DNA of 64,000 nucleotides from Falsiroseomonas stagni DSM 19981 (GTDB lineage Bacteria; Pseudomonadota; Alphaproteobacteria; Acetobacterales; Acetobacteraceae), in the NCBI RefSeq assembly GCF_900114315.1, contig NZ_FOSQ01000012.1, positions 62,001-126,000 on the forward strand. The letters run 5' to 3'. The first letter of the stretch is position 1; every line of letters begins with the position of its first letter. Both the position numbers and the translations under genes were made by a program. Below are positions 43,984-52,033 of the stretch, piece after piece. The notes under the pieces are model-generated. The model had not been told where the DNA came from and made no database searches. It worked only from the letters and a program-made list of their open reading frames with translations.

Positions 43984-44766
43984 ATGGACCTCGGCATCAG
44001 GGGGCGCCACGCGATCGTCTGCGGTGGCAGCAGGGGATTGGGCGAGGCCTGCGCGCGGTCGCTGGCGCAGGAGGGTGCGAACCTCACCATCGTCGCGCGC
44101 GGCCAGGAAGCGCTGGATGAGGCAGCGGAAGCGCTGCGGCGCGACACGGGCGTCACCGTGCAGACGGTGGCGGTGGATGTGAACACGCCGGAAGGTCGGG
44201 ACGCGATCCTGGCCGCCTGCCCGGCGCCGGATATCCTGGTCTGCAATCCCGGCGTCCGCCAGGTGCCCGGCGATTTCCGGGGCTGGGAGCGCGACGAATG
44301 GCTGCGCTGGTGGGATGTGCATTTCTACTCCTCGATGGAGCTGATCCGCCGCGTGACGCCGGGCATGTGCGATCGCAAGTTCGGCCGCGTGGTCAGCATC
44401 TCCGTCAGCTTCATCAAGTTCCCGCAGGTGGGCTTCGCGCATTCGCATGCCGCGCGCGTGGCGCTGTCCGGCGCCATCGGGTCCATCGCGCGGGAATTGC
44501 TGCCGCACAACGTGACGGTGAACACGGTGTGCCCGGGGCTCTTCGACACGGATGCGCTGCGCACCAACCTGCATGGCCATGCGGCGCGGCGCGGGACGAC
44601 CTATGAAGCCATGGTCGAGGACCGCATCAATGGCTGCCCCGCCGGCCGCTTCGCGCATCCCTCGGAATGCGGCGACCTGGTCGCCTATCTCTGCAGCGCC
44701 CAGGCAGGCTTCATGTCGGCGCAGAACATCGTCAATGATGGCGGCGTCTATCAGGGCCTGTTCTGA
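43984..44766 (+). CDS. SDR-family protein without the YxxxK catalytic pair
   Basis: A 260-residue SDR-fold protein. The nucleotide loop is intact though unusual (GGSRGLGEACA), and a Ser-bearing strand is present (VVSISVSFI). Where Tyr-x-x-x-Lys should stand, it reads Ser154-His-Ala-Ala-Arg158, followed by the normal helix (VALSGAIGSIARELL) and PGLFDTDAL. A known SDR branch has SN/SxxAR here, so it may be a divergent enzyme or a partner subunit of the next SDR. It lies 1 base after the DHDPS-like gene. Confidence 0.85.
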   Translation: MDLGIRGRHAIVCGGSRGLGEACARSLAQEGANLTIVARGQEALDEAAEALRRDTGVTVQTVAVDVNTPEGRDAILAACPAPDILVCNPGVRQVPGDFRGWERDEWLRWWDVHFYSSMELIRRVTPGMCDRKFGRVVSISVSFIKFPQVGFAHSHAARVALSGAIGSIARELLPHNVTVNTVCPGLFDTDALRTNLHGHAARRGTTYEAMVEDRINGCPAGRFAHPSECGDLVAYLCSAQAGFMSAQNIVNDGGVYQGLF

Positions 44767-44768
44767 CC

Positions 44769-45494
44769 ATGCGTGACGCGGAACTGATCCCCGCCACGGG
44801 CCGCGTCATCGCCATCTCCGGGGCCTCGCGCGGCCTCGGCGCCGCCATCGCGCGCAAGCTGCATGGGGAGGGCTATACGCTGGCCCTCGGCGTGCGCGAT
44901 CCCGCTGCGGCGCGCGCGCGGCTCGGCTTCACGGAACGCGCCAGTTTTCACGCCTATGACGCGATGAAGCCCGCGACGGCGGAGGCGTGGATCGAGGCCG
45001 CGGCCGCGACGCATGGGCGCCTCGATGGCCTCATCAACAATGCCGGCATCCTGCGCCGCGTGACCTGGGACGAGGGCGGCGAGGAAGAGCTCGACGAGCT
45101 CTGGACCGTCAACGTCAAGTCTCCCTTCCGCGCCACGAAGCGCGCTTTGCCGCATCTGCGCGCGGCGGGGCATGGGCGCGTGGTCAACATCGCCTCCACC
45201 GATGGCAAGCGCATCCGCGATGCCTCCGTCTCCATCGGCTATGCCATGAGCAAGCACGCGCTGGTGGCGCTCAGCCAGGCGACGAAGCTGGCGGGGTGGG
45301 AGGAAGGGGTGCGCGTCACGGCGCTGTGCCCCGGCGCCATCGATACGGAATTGCTGGCCGGCCTGCCTGGGATTTCCGCCAACCGCCTGTCACCGGCCAC
45401 GATCGCGGAGATCGTCTCGCTGCTGCTGCGGCTGCCGGATACCGCGACCATCGCCGAACTCATCGTCAACACCCGATCCGAACACAGCCTCTAG
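44769..45494 (+). CDS. short-chain dehydrogenase/reductase
   Basis: A 241-residue classical SDR with all catalytic parts: ISGASRGLGAAIA, NNAGI, the catalytic Ser in VVNIASTDGK, and YAMSKHALVAL. It ends with a short tail (LIVNTRSEHSL). It follows the unusual SDR after 2 bases; one of the pair is competent while the other lacks YxxxK, so a heteromeric enzyme is conceivable. Likely role: oxidation of a sugar-acid hydroxyl in the pathway fed by the ABC importer. Confidence 0.92.
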   Translation: MRDAELIPATGRVIAISGASRGLGAAIARKLHGEGYTLALGVRDPAAARARLGFTERASFHAYDAMKPATAEAWIEAAAATHGRLDGLINNAGILRRVTWDEGGEEELDELWTVNVKSPFRATKRALPHLRAAGHGRVVNIASTDGKRIRDASVSIGYAMSKHALVALSQATKLAGWEEGVRVTALCPGAIDTELLAGLPGISANRLSPATIAEIVSLLLRLPDTATIAELIVNTRSEHSL

Positions 45495-45505
45495 AGGAGC
45501 CCACC

Positions 45506-46342
45506 ATGGCCGATCTTCGCGTTGCCGCCTCGACCTTTCCCTTCCTCTATTCGCATGACGGGCTGGGCGCGCTGAAGCACCTGCACGCGCAGGGCTATCG
45601 CGCCTTCGAGATGATGATCTTCCCGCCGCATTGCTGGCCCTCCGAACTCACGCCCGCGAAGCGGCGCGACTACAAGGCCTGGCTCGGCGATAGCGGTTCC
45701 GCCATCACGTCCTTCTGCTATCCGCTGCTCGACAACAACCCGAACAGCGTCTGCGCGAAGATGCGGCGCTATACGCTGGACAGGTATCGCGAAGCCATCG
45801 ACCTGGCCGCGGATTGGGGCTGCCCCTATGTCTGCGCCATCCCCGGCCCCGTGAACTCCCTGATCGATCCGCCCGTGCCCTGGATGCGCGCCTGGTTCAT
45901 CGAGGGCATGCGCGAACTCGTGGATTTCGCGAAGGGTTCCGGCGTCGAGATCATCCTGGAGAATGTCCCCTTCACCTTCCTGCCCAAGGCCGCCGACATG
46001 CTGGCGGTGGCGGAGGAGATCGGGCCGGAAGTCGGGATCAATTTCGACGTCTGCAACAGCGCCTACATCAAGGAAGACGTCCCCGCCGCGATCCGGCTGC
46101 TCGGCAAGCGGATCAAGAACGTCCACATCTCCGACAGCGGCTATGCCGTGTTCAAGCATGAACGGCTCGGCACCGGCATCGTGGAACCGGCAGCGGCGGC
46201 GGCGGCGCTGGAGGAGATCGGCTACCAGGGCCTGACGGTGCTGGAGATCATCACCGATGCGCTGACGCCGGGCGCCGATCCGGATGGCGATATCCGCGTG
46301 AGCCACGACATCCTGGCTAAATCGGGCTGGGCGGCGCGCTGA
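45506..46342 (+). CDS. sugar phosphate isomerase/epimerase (AP endonuclease-2 TIM barrel)
   Basis: A 278-residue xylose-isomerase-like TIM barrel. Metal-type acidic and His residues are seen in IILENVP (Glu), INFDVCNS (Asp) and KNVHISD (His), with a final TVLEII (Glu), the common four-ligand pattern of the IolE/Hyi/epimerase group. GAGGAG lies before the ATG at 45506, 11 bases after the SDR. It closes the operon, supporting an isomerisation or epimerisation step in sugar-acid catabolism. Confidence 0.9.
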   Translation: MADLRVAASTFPFLYSHDGLGALKHLHAQGYRAFEMMIFPPHCWPSELTPAKRRDYKAWLGDSGSAITSFCYPLLDNNPNSVCAKMRRYTLDRYREAIDLAADWGCPYVCAIPGPVNSLIDPPVPWMRAWFIEGMRELVDFAKGSGVEIILENVPFTFLPKAADMLAVAEEIGPEVGINFDVCNSAYIKEDVPAAIRLLGKRIKNVHISDSGYAVFKHERLGTGIVEPAAAAAALEEIGYQGLTVLEIITDALTPGADPDGDIRVSHDILAKSGWAAR

Positions 46343-46345
46343 AAC

Positions 46346-46369
46346 GGGGCGGCGCTTCGGCGCCCCCCC
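46346..46369 (+). terminator. hairpin after the sugar operon
   Basis: GGGGCGGCGC-TTCG-GCGCCCCCCC forms a GC stem with one mismatch closed by a TTCG tetraloop, starting 4 bases after the stop codon. No T-run follows, so termination may be partial. Confidence 0.5.
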
Positions 46370-46382
46370 CTTCCCTCGGGAC

Positions 46383-46393
46383 TTGGATACATC
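46383..46393. promoter_or_regulatory. possible GntR half-site motif (GGATACA)
   Basis: TTGGATACATC lies 60 bases before the isochorismatase-like gene. Related strings TTGGGATACAAG (49438-49449) and TGGCATACATG (49494-49504) flank the divergent start of the amidohydrolase and GntR genes. The match is short. Confidence 0.25.
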
Positions 46394-46452
46394 TTGTGTG
46401 TCTGCAACCGATGATCTAGCGTCCGGGGCGAGGAACAACCGGACTGAGTCGC

Positions 46453-47145
46453 ATGAAGCCCTGGGATGGAATCATCTCCGAGGAAGAACAACGCGCCTAT
46501 GGCGCCGCCGGGTTCGGGCGGCGCTCGGGCCTGGGACGCCGCCCCGCGCTGCTGATCATCGATGTGCAGTACCGTACCGTCGGCACCAAGCCCATGCCCT
46601 TCTGGGACGCGATCAAGGAATATCCCACGAGTTGCGGCGAGGTCGGCTGGGCCGCCGTCGCGCGCATCCAGGCACTGCTGGCGCTGTTCCGGGAGAAGGG
46701 ATGGCCCGTCCTCTACCCCCACGTCTCGCCGAAGGAGAGCTTCGACACGGGGCGCCTGGCGGCCAAGGTACCGGCGCTGATGACGGTGCCCCGGGACAGC
46801 TACGGCTTCGTCGCGGAAGTGGCGCCGCGCGACGGCGACATCCTGCTGCCGAAGAAGCATCCCAGCGCCTTCTTCGGCACCCCGCTGGCGAGCTACCTGG
46901 TCGATCTCGGCGTCGATACGCTGGTGGTGACGGGCTGCACGACAAGCGGCTGCGTGCGCGGCTCCGTCGTCGATGCCTTCGCCTATAACTGGCGTGTCGT
47001 CGTGCCGCAGGACGCGGTCTATGACCGCAGCGCGACGTCCCACGCCGTCAACCTCTTCGACATGGCCGCGAAGTATGCGGATGTGATGACGACAGAGGAG
47101 GCTGTCGCGGCCCTCGGCCAACTGGCGCCGCGGGACGACGCGTGA
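46453..47145 (+). CDS. isochorismatase-family cysteine hydrolase (N-carbamoyl amidase-like)
   Basis: A 230-residue hydrolase with the triad parts in place: Asp in ALLIIDVQYRT, Lys in LLPKKHPSAF, and Cys in TGCTTSGCVRGSVVDAF. The long N-terminus and the CTTSGCVR form resemble N-carbamoylsarcosine amidohydrolase and related N-carbamoyl-amino-acid amidases. It overlaps the dihydropyrimidinase gene, a natural partner since ring opening of a hydantoin or dihydropyrimidine yields an N-carbamoyl product. That pairing is the main support for the substrate class. Confidence 0.9.
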   Translation: MKPWDGIISEEEQRAYGAAGFGRRSGLGRRPALLIIDVQYRTVGTKPMPFWDAIKEYPTSCGEVGWAAVARIQALLALFREKGWPVLYPHVSPKESFDTGRLAAKVPALMTVPRDSYGFVAEVAPRDGDILLPKKHPSAFFGTPLASYLVDLGVDTLVVTGCTTSGCVRGSVVDAFAYNWRVVVPQDAVYDRSATSHAVNLFDMAAKYADVMTTEEAVAALGQLAPRDDA

Positions 47146-48530
47146 TGCGCTACGACCTGCTGCTGCGCGGCGGCAGCGCCGTGCTGCCGGGCCTCGGCCC
47201 CACCACCTGCGAAATCGCGGTGAAGGATGGGCGCATCGCAGCCATCCTCGCTCGTGGCGCTGCGGCGGAAGCGGCGGAGGTCTGGAACGTCTCCGGCCTG
47301 GTCGTGATGCCGGGCGCCATCGACGTGCATCTGCATCTCGGCCATGGCAAGGACATCAGCCGGCCGCGCGTGCCGGGCGATGCGGCGCAGGAAAGCGCGG
47401 CGGCCGCCGCCGGCGGCATCACCTGTTTCATCCCCTACCTCATGGCAACCGATCCCTTCGAGGATTTCTGGGACGAGGTCATCGCCGTCACGGAGGCGGG
47501 ATCGCGCATCGATTTCGGCTACCACCCCATCATCTCGACCGAGGCGCAGCTTGCGGGGCTGAAGCGCTATGTCGAGGAGTTCGGCGCGCCCAGCTTCAAG
47601 ATCTTCATGAACAACCGCGGCGGCGAGGGCAAGCGCCTCGGCCTGCCGGATATCGATGACGGCTTCCTGCTGCGGCTTTGCGAGACGGTCGCCGCGCATG
47701 GCGGGATGGTCTGCCCGCATCCCGAGACGATCGAACTCGCCTGGGTGCGCCGCAAGCAGATCATGGCGCAGGACCCCGAGGGCCAGGGCGGGCTCGCGAG
47801 CTGGAACGCATCCCGCCCCCCCTTCGTGGAGGCCGATGCCGTGCAGCGCGCGGCGCTGGTGGCGAAGGAAGCCGGCGCACCGCTCTATATCGTCCACACC
47901 TCCTCCGCCGAGGCGCTGGAGGCCGCGAAGCGGGGCCGCCAGGCCGGCGGCAAGGTCTGGGTGGAGACCTGCCCGCACTACCTCACCCATGACGTGACCT
48001 GGGAGGGCGGCGTGACGGGCAAGATCAACCCGCCGCTGCGCGAGGAAGCGGACCGGGAGGCGCTGTGGCGCGGGCTGTTCGATGGCAGCATCGATACCGT
48101 CGCCACCGACCATGTGCATCGCGACCTCTCGGGCAAGGAGGGCGGCATCTGGGCGGCCTCCCCGGGCTGCCCGGGGATGGAGACGATGCTGCCCGTGCTG
48201 CTCAGCGAAGGTCACATGAAGCGCGGGCTGAGCCTGGCGCGCATCGTGGAACTGGTTGCGACCAATCCGGCGAAGGCGATGGGCCTGCATCGCAAGGGCG
48301 CGATCGCGCCGGGCATGGATGCGGATTTCGCCATCGTCGATCCCGGCCGGCGCTGGACCGTCACGCGCGATGGCGTGCTCTCCTCCGCCGGCTATTCGAT
48401 CTATGAGGGCTGGACCCTGACGGGCCAGGTCGTCCACACCATCGTCCGGGGCCGCGCCGTCATGCGCGATGGCGCGCTGGACGACACGGCCGTGGGCAGC
48501 GGGCGCTACGTGCCGCGCTCACTCGTCTGA
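47145..48530 (+). CDS. dihydropyrimidinase / D-hydantoinase-family amidohydrolase
   Basis: A 461-residue cyclic amidohydrolase. Zinc ligands are visible: HLHLGH near residue 63, the carboxylated Lys in PSFKIFMN, His in CPHPETIE and IVHTSSAEAL, and Asp in VATDHVH. These place it with dihydropyrimidinases, hydantoinases and allantoinases, which open cyclic ureides to N-carbamoyl acids. The ATG at 47145 shares a base with the previous stop. Its end overlaps the converging amidohydrolase gene by 12 bases. With the isochorismatase-like amidase it makes a two-step ureide module. Confidence 0.92.
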   Translation: MRYDLLLRGGSAVLPGLGPTTCEIAVKDGRIAAILARGAAAEAAEVWNVSGLVVMPGAIDVHLHLGHGKDISRPRVPGDAAQESAAAAAGGITCFIPYLMATDPFEDFWDEVIAVTEAGSRIDFGYHPIISTEAQLAGLKRYVEEFGAPSFKIFMNNRGGEGKRLGLPDIDDGFLLRLCETVAAHGGMVCPHPETIELAWVRRKQIMAQDPEGQGGLASWNASRPPFVEADAVQRAALVAKEAGAPLYIVHTSSAEALEAAKRGRQAGGKVWVETCPHYLTHDVTWEGGVTGKINPPLREEADREALWRGLFDGSIDTVATDHVHRDLSGKEGGIWAASPGCPGMETMLPVLLSEGHMKRGLSLARIVELVATNPAKAMGLHRKGAIAPGMDADFAIVDPGRRWTVTRDGVLSSAGYSIYEGWTLTGQVVHTIVRGRAVMRDGALDDTAVGSGRYVPRSLV

Positions 48531-49400
48531 GAGAGGCATCTTCAACCCGTAGAGCCTGATCGCGTTGTCGCGGAGCACCTTGCGCTTCGCGACCTCGCGC
48601 AGGCCCAGCGCCTCGAACTCCACGCGCGCGCGCTCCAGGTCGATCACCGGATAGTCGGTGCCGAAGATCACCTTGTCCTGGCCGAAGCTGTTCATGTAGC
48701 GCACGAACTTCTCGTCCCAGTGCTTCGGCGCATAGGCGTCCGTGCCGATATAGACGTTGGGATGCTTGTAGGCGACAGCGATCATCTCCTCCGTCCACGG
48801 CCAGCCGATGTGGATGCCGACGAGCTTCAACTCCGGGAAGTCGCAGGCGATGGTGTCGAGCGTGATGGGGCGGCCGACGCTCTTCAGCGGACGCTCCTCG
48901 GAGTAGCGGAGGCAGTGGCCGATCTGCATCTGGATCGGGATGCCGAGTTCGCAGCACTTCGCATAGATCGGGTAGTAGCGCGCATGGTCGGGCGCCATCT
49001 CGAACCAATGGGGATAGAGATGCGCCCCGATGAAGCCGAGTTCCTTCACCGCATATTTCAGCTCGCGCAGTCCACGCATGCCTTCGGTCGGATCGACGCC
49101 GGCGAGGGCACTGAAACGCGTGGGATAACGGCGCACCATCTCCGCGACCTTCTCATACGGCACGCGACGATTGATGGTGTTGAGCGCGCTGCCGGCCTTG
49201 ATGGCGAGGAGGAAGCAATGCTCCACGCCGGCGCGGTCCATCTTCTCGATGAAGGCTTCCGGCGTCAGGCCCTTGATGCGGGATTCCTCGGCGCCGATCT
49301 TGCCGCGGATGAAGCTCTCCTGCCATCCCTTCCGCTCCAGCTCCGGATCGGCGAATTCGTAGTTGGTGACGGCATCGATGGCGGCGATGGAATAGGCCAT
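48519..49400 (-). CDS. amidohydrolase-2 family protein lacking the N-terminal HxH
   Basis: A 293-residue TIM barrel of the ACMSD/amidohydrolase-2 type. Conserved segments are GAHLYPHWF, IQMQIGHCLRY, LVGIHIGWPWTEE and VIFGTDYPV (the late Asp). The N-terminal metal motif, normally DxHxH, reads AIDAVTNYEF, so the first two metal ligands are missing. A paralogue with the same change lies at 56659-57558; both share DAYAPKHW. It could be a decarboxylase or hydrolase with altered metal site. It is divergent from the GntR gene and the ATG at 49400 is the first after an open upstream frame. Confidence 0.87.
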   Translation of the reverse strand: MAYSIAAIDAVTNYEFADPELERKGWQESFIRGKIGAEESRIKGLTPEAFIEKMDRAGVEHCFLLAIKAGSALNTINRRVPYEKVAEMVRRYPTRFSALAGVDPTEGMRGLRELKYAVKELGFIGAHLYPHWFEMAPDHARYYPIYAKCCELGIPIQMQIGHCLRYSEERPLKSVGRPITLDTIACDFPELKLVGIHIGWPWTEEMIAVAYKHPNVYIGTDAYAPKHWDEKFVRYMNSFGQDKVIFGTDYPVIDLERARVEFEALGLREVAKRKVLRDNAIRLYGLKMPLSDE

Positions 49401-49541
49401 GCGGGCATCCCTTCCTGGCGTGGGTTCTGGGATGGTATTGGGATACAAGTGCGCCCGACAAGGCCAGGCCGTGATTTGCAGGCGATCCTTATCTGGCATA
49501 CATGTTGGTCGGCTATCTCGGGCACGGATGACGGACGCAGC

Positions 49542-50237
49542 ATGACACGGGGCAAGGGCGCTGGCGGAGAGGCACCGCGCAGCCTGCGCGAACAGGCCTA
49601 TGACGCCATCAAGCAGGGCATCCTGGACAGCCGCTACGCCCCCGGCGCGCTGCTGAGCGAGAACCAGCTGGCCGATGAACTGGCCATCAGCCGCACCCCG
49701 ATCCGGGAGGCGCTGCGGGAACTGGCCGGCGGCGGCCTGGTGCGCATCCTGCCCCAGCGCGGCATCATCGTCTCCGAACTCTCGGTGCAGGACATCGTGG
49801 AAGTCTATCAGTTGCGGGAGCAGCTGGAGGGCTTCGCCGTGCGCGTGGCGGCGGAACGCATGGGCCCCGCGGATGCGGAAGCGCTGCGGGCGGATCATCG
49901 GGAAGCGGTGTCCCACATGCAGGCGGGACGGCTGCGGGCGGCCTATGATTTCTCCGTGCTGATGCACAGCCGGATCATCGGGCTGGCGGGCAATTCGCGG
50001 CTGTCCCAATTCATGGGACAGCTCGGCGACCAGGTGCATCGCTTCGGCCTGCTGACCTTGCGGCATGGGCGCGTGGAGCGCGCGCTGCTGGAACACGGGC
50101 ACATCATCGATGCCCTCGTCGCCGGCAGGGCGGAGGAGGCGGAGCAGCTGATGCGCCTGCACCTGCGGGCGGATCGCGACGTGGCGCTGCGTGTCGTGCT
50201 GCCCGCCGGCGTGATGCAGCCCGAAGCCGCTTCCTGA
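49542..50237 (+). CDS. GntR-family regulator, FCD type
   Basis: A 231-residue regulator with a standard winged helix (LADELAISRTPIREALRELAGGG) and an FCD domain (HSRIIGLAGNSRL with ligand-type His, and HGHIIDALVAGRAEEAE). It sits alone on the plus strand inside an island of minus-strand genes and is divergent from the amidohydrolase. Its stop codon (50235-50237) directly abuts the stop of the converging hydrolase gene. It is the best candidate regulator for the whole island. Confidence 0.92.
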   Translation: MTRGKGAGGEAPRSLREQAYDAIKQGILDSRYAPGALLSENQLADELAISRTPIREALRELAGGGLVRILPQRGIIVSELSVQDIVEVYQLREQLEGFAVRVAAERMGPADAEALRADHREAVSHMQAGRLRAAYDFSVLMHSRIIGLAGNSRLSQFMGQLGDQVHRFGLLTLRHGRVERALLEHGHIIDALVAGRAEEAEQLMRLHLRADRDVALRVVLPAGVMQPEAAS

Positions 50238-51065
50238 TCAGCCGCGCTCGTAGAAGGCCTGGAAGGCGGCAATCGTCTCCGCGAAAGCCGTGGGGTTCCC
50301 GGTACCCTTCGTGACCAGCGGCTCCGCCTGCGGCATCAGTGAGCGCACGCGGTCGAAATACTCGAACAGCATGTCGCTGCGCGCGCAGGCCAGCAGCGTC
50401 GGCACCCCCACCAGCCTGAGGCGCGGTTCCTTGTCGTAGCCGATCGCGGCGTTGTAGCTGAGGTGATAGGTGCGGGCGGATTTCAGCACCTCCACCACCT
50501 TGTCGTGCAACTCCTCCGCCGATGGCAGGCCGAGCGGCCGGCGATGCGCGGCATCGCGCTTGTACCAGGGCCAGAACAGATAGGCGTCGCGCACGAAGTT
50601 CCAGATCCAGGACAGCTGCGATCCGTTCTGGTCCAGCGTCACGCCCGGCGCGTAATGCACCAGCATGTCGGCGCGCTCCTCCGGCGCGTAGAGCGAGACG
50701 CCATCCAGCACCAGGCGCCGCACGCGATGCGGCGCGGCGATGGCGATCTCCAACGCGATATTGGCGCCGGTATGGCTGCCATAGAGGTCGAAGCGGTCCA
50801 GTCCGAGCGCATCCAGCGCGCGCAGATGCGCATCGGCGAAATAGGCGATGGTGGTGTCCTTCGTGCCGGGCACGCAGGAATCGCCATTGCCGAGCGTGTC
50901 GCAGGCGATCACGCGCCGGTGCTGGCCGAAGGCGCCGATCAGCGGTTCCAGCAGCTTCGCCGATCCCGGCGAGGCATGCATCATCACCAGTGGAACGCCA
51001 CCCGTTCCCGCGGTGCGGAAATGCACCTGACCCTCGGCGATCTCGGTGAAGCCGCGGCGGATCAT
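50238..51065 (-). CDS. alpha/beta-hydrolase-fold protein with His in the nucleophile elbow
   Basis: A 275-residue alpha/beta hydrolase. The N-terminal strands (LVMMHASPGSAKLLEPL) and ACDTLGNGDS are normal, but the GxSxG elbow reads GSHTG, with His98 in the nucleophile position. The C-terminal catalytic His is also missing (KGTGNPTAFAETI). A shared cap motif GSQLSWIWNFVRD...FWPW links it to both halves of the 53484-55142 protein. It may be a non-hydrolytic member. It overlaps the TctC gene by 4 bases. Confidence 0.85.
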   Translation of the reverse strand: MIRRGFTEIAEGQVHFRTAGTGGVPLVMMHASPGSAKLLEPLIGAFGQHRRVIACDTLGNGDSCVPGTKDTTIAYFADAHLRALDALGLDRFDLYGSHTGANIALEIAIAAPHRVRRLVLDGVSLYAPEERADMLVHYAPGVTLDQNGSQLSWIWNFVRDAYLFWPWYKRDAAHRRPLGLPSAEELHDKVVEVLKSARTYHLSYNAAIGYDKEPRLRLVGVPTLLACARSDMLFEYFDRVRSLMPQAEPLVTKGTGNPTAFAETIAAFQAFYERG

Positions 51066-52033
51066 TCGGCGCGCAGCCCCGTGGCGCGCTGCAGCTCCTG
51101 CATGCGCTGGAGGTCGCCCGCGATCTTCTGGGCGAATTGCGCGGGGCTCGTGCCCTCGATCTCCAGCCCGGCCTCGATGAGGCGCGCGCTGACATCGGGG
51201 GCGCGCACAGCGGCCACGAATTCCGTGTGCAGGCGGTCGATGATGGGCTGAGGCGTGCCGGCCGGCATGTGGACGCCGTACCAGGAATTCATCTCCAGGC
51301 CCGGATAGGTTTCCGCCAGGGCCGGCACGTTGGGCAGGCGGCTGCTGCGGCCGAGCGTGGTGACGGCGAGCGGGCGGAGCATCCCCGACTGGATATGGCC
51401 CATCACCGCGCCGATGTTCCAGAAGCCCATATCGATGCGGCCCGCGAGCATGTCAGTGATGGGCTGCGTTGAACCCGTGTAGGGCACGTGCAGAAGGTTG
51501 ATGCCGGCGGCGCGCATGAACATCTCGCCAGCGAGATGCGTGGTGCTGGCCGGGCCGATGGAGCCGAAGTTCAGGCCAGGGTTGGACGCCCGCGCGACAT
51601 TCACGAGTTCGGCGACCGTGTTCGCCGCGATGCCGGGCCGCACGACGAAGACAAGGCCGGAGGAGACGAGTTGCGTGACCGGGATGAAGTCCCTGATGGG
51701 GTCATAGGGCACGGACCGGAAGGCGGGCGTGATGGCGTTGGGACCGGCCTGGGAGAAGAGCACGGTGTAGCCATCCGGCGCCGCGCGCGCGACGGAGGCG
51801 ACGGCCAGCGTGCCGCCCGCGCCCGGGCGCGTTTCCAGCACCACGGGCTGGCCGAGGGCCGCGGCCACCTTCTCGATGATCGGGCGCCCGATCAGGTCCG
51901 CAGGACCGCCGGGCGGCCAGGGGCTGATGAAGCGGATGGGGCGGTTCGGCCAGGCGCCCTGCGCCAAAGCGGGCGCCGCGGTGGTGGCGATGCTGGCGCC
52001 GAGCAGCAGGCGGCGCGTGATGGCCTGGGTCAT
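51062..52033 (-). CDS. Bug/TctC-family periplasmic binding protein
   Basis: A 323-residue TctC protein with a signal peptide (RRLLLGASIATTAAPALAQ). It has RPIRFISPWPPGGPADLIGR, RPGAGGTLAVASVARAAPDG and LHVPYTGSTQPITDMLAG. It lies in the minus-strand island between a hydrolase-fold gene and a CoA ligase, overlapping both by 4 bases. The window holds no tctA/tctB pair. Its presence beside an ABC importer in the same island suggests two related ligands or a sensing role (inference). Confidence 0.92.
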   Translation of the reverse strand: MTQAITRRLLLGASIATTAAPALAQGAWPNRPIRFISPWPPGGPADLIGRPIIEKVAAALGQPVVLETRPGAGGTLAVASVARAAPDGYTVLFSQAGPNAITPAFRSVPYDPIRDFIPVTQLVSSGLVFVVRPGIAANTVAELVNVARASNPGLNFGSIGPASTTHLAGEMFMRAAGINLLHVPYTGSTQPITDMLAGRIDMGFWNIGAVMGHIQSGMLRPLAVTTLGRSSRLPNVPALAETYPGLEMNSWYGVHMPAGTPQPIIDRLHTEFVAAVRAPDVSARLIEAGLEIEGTSPAQFAQKIAGDLQRMQELQRATGLRAE

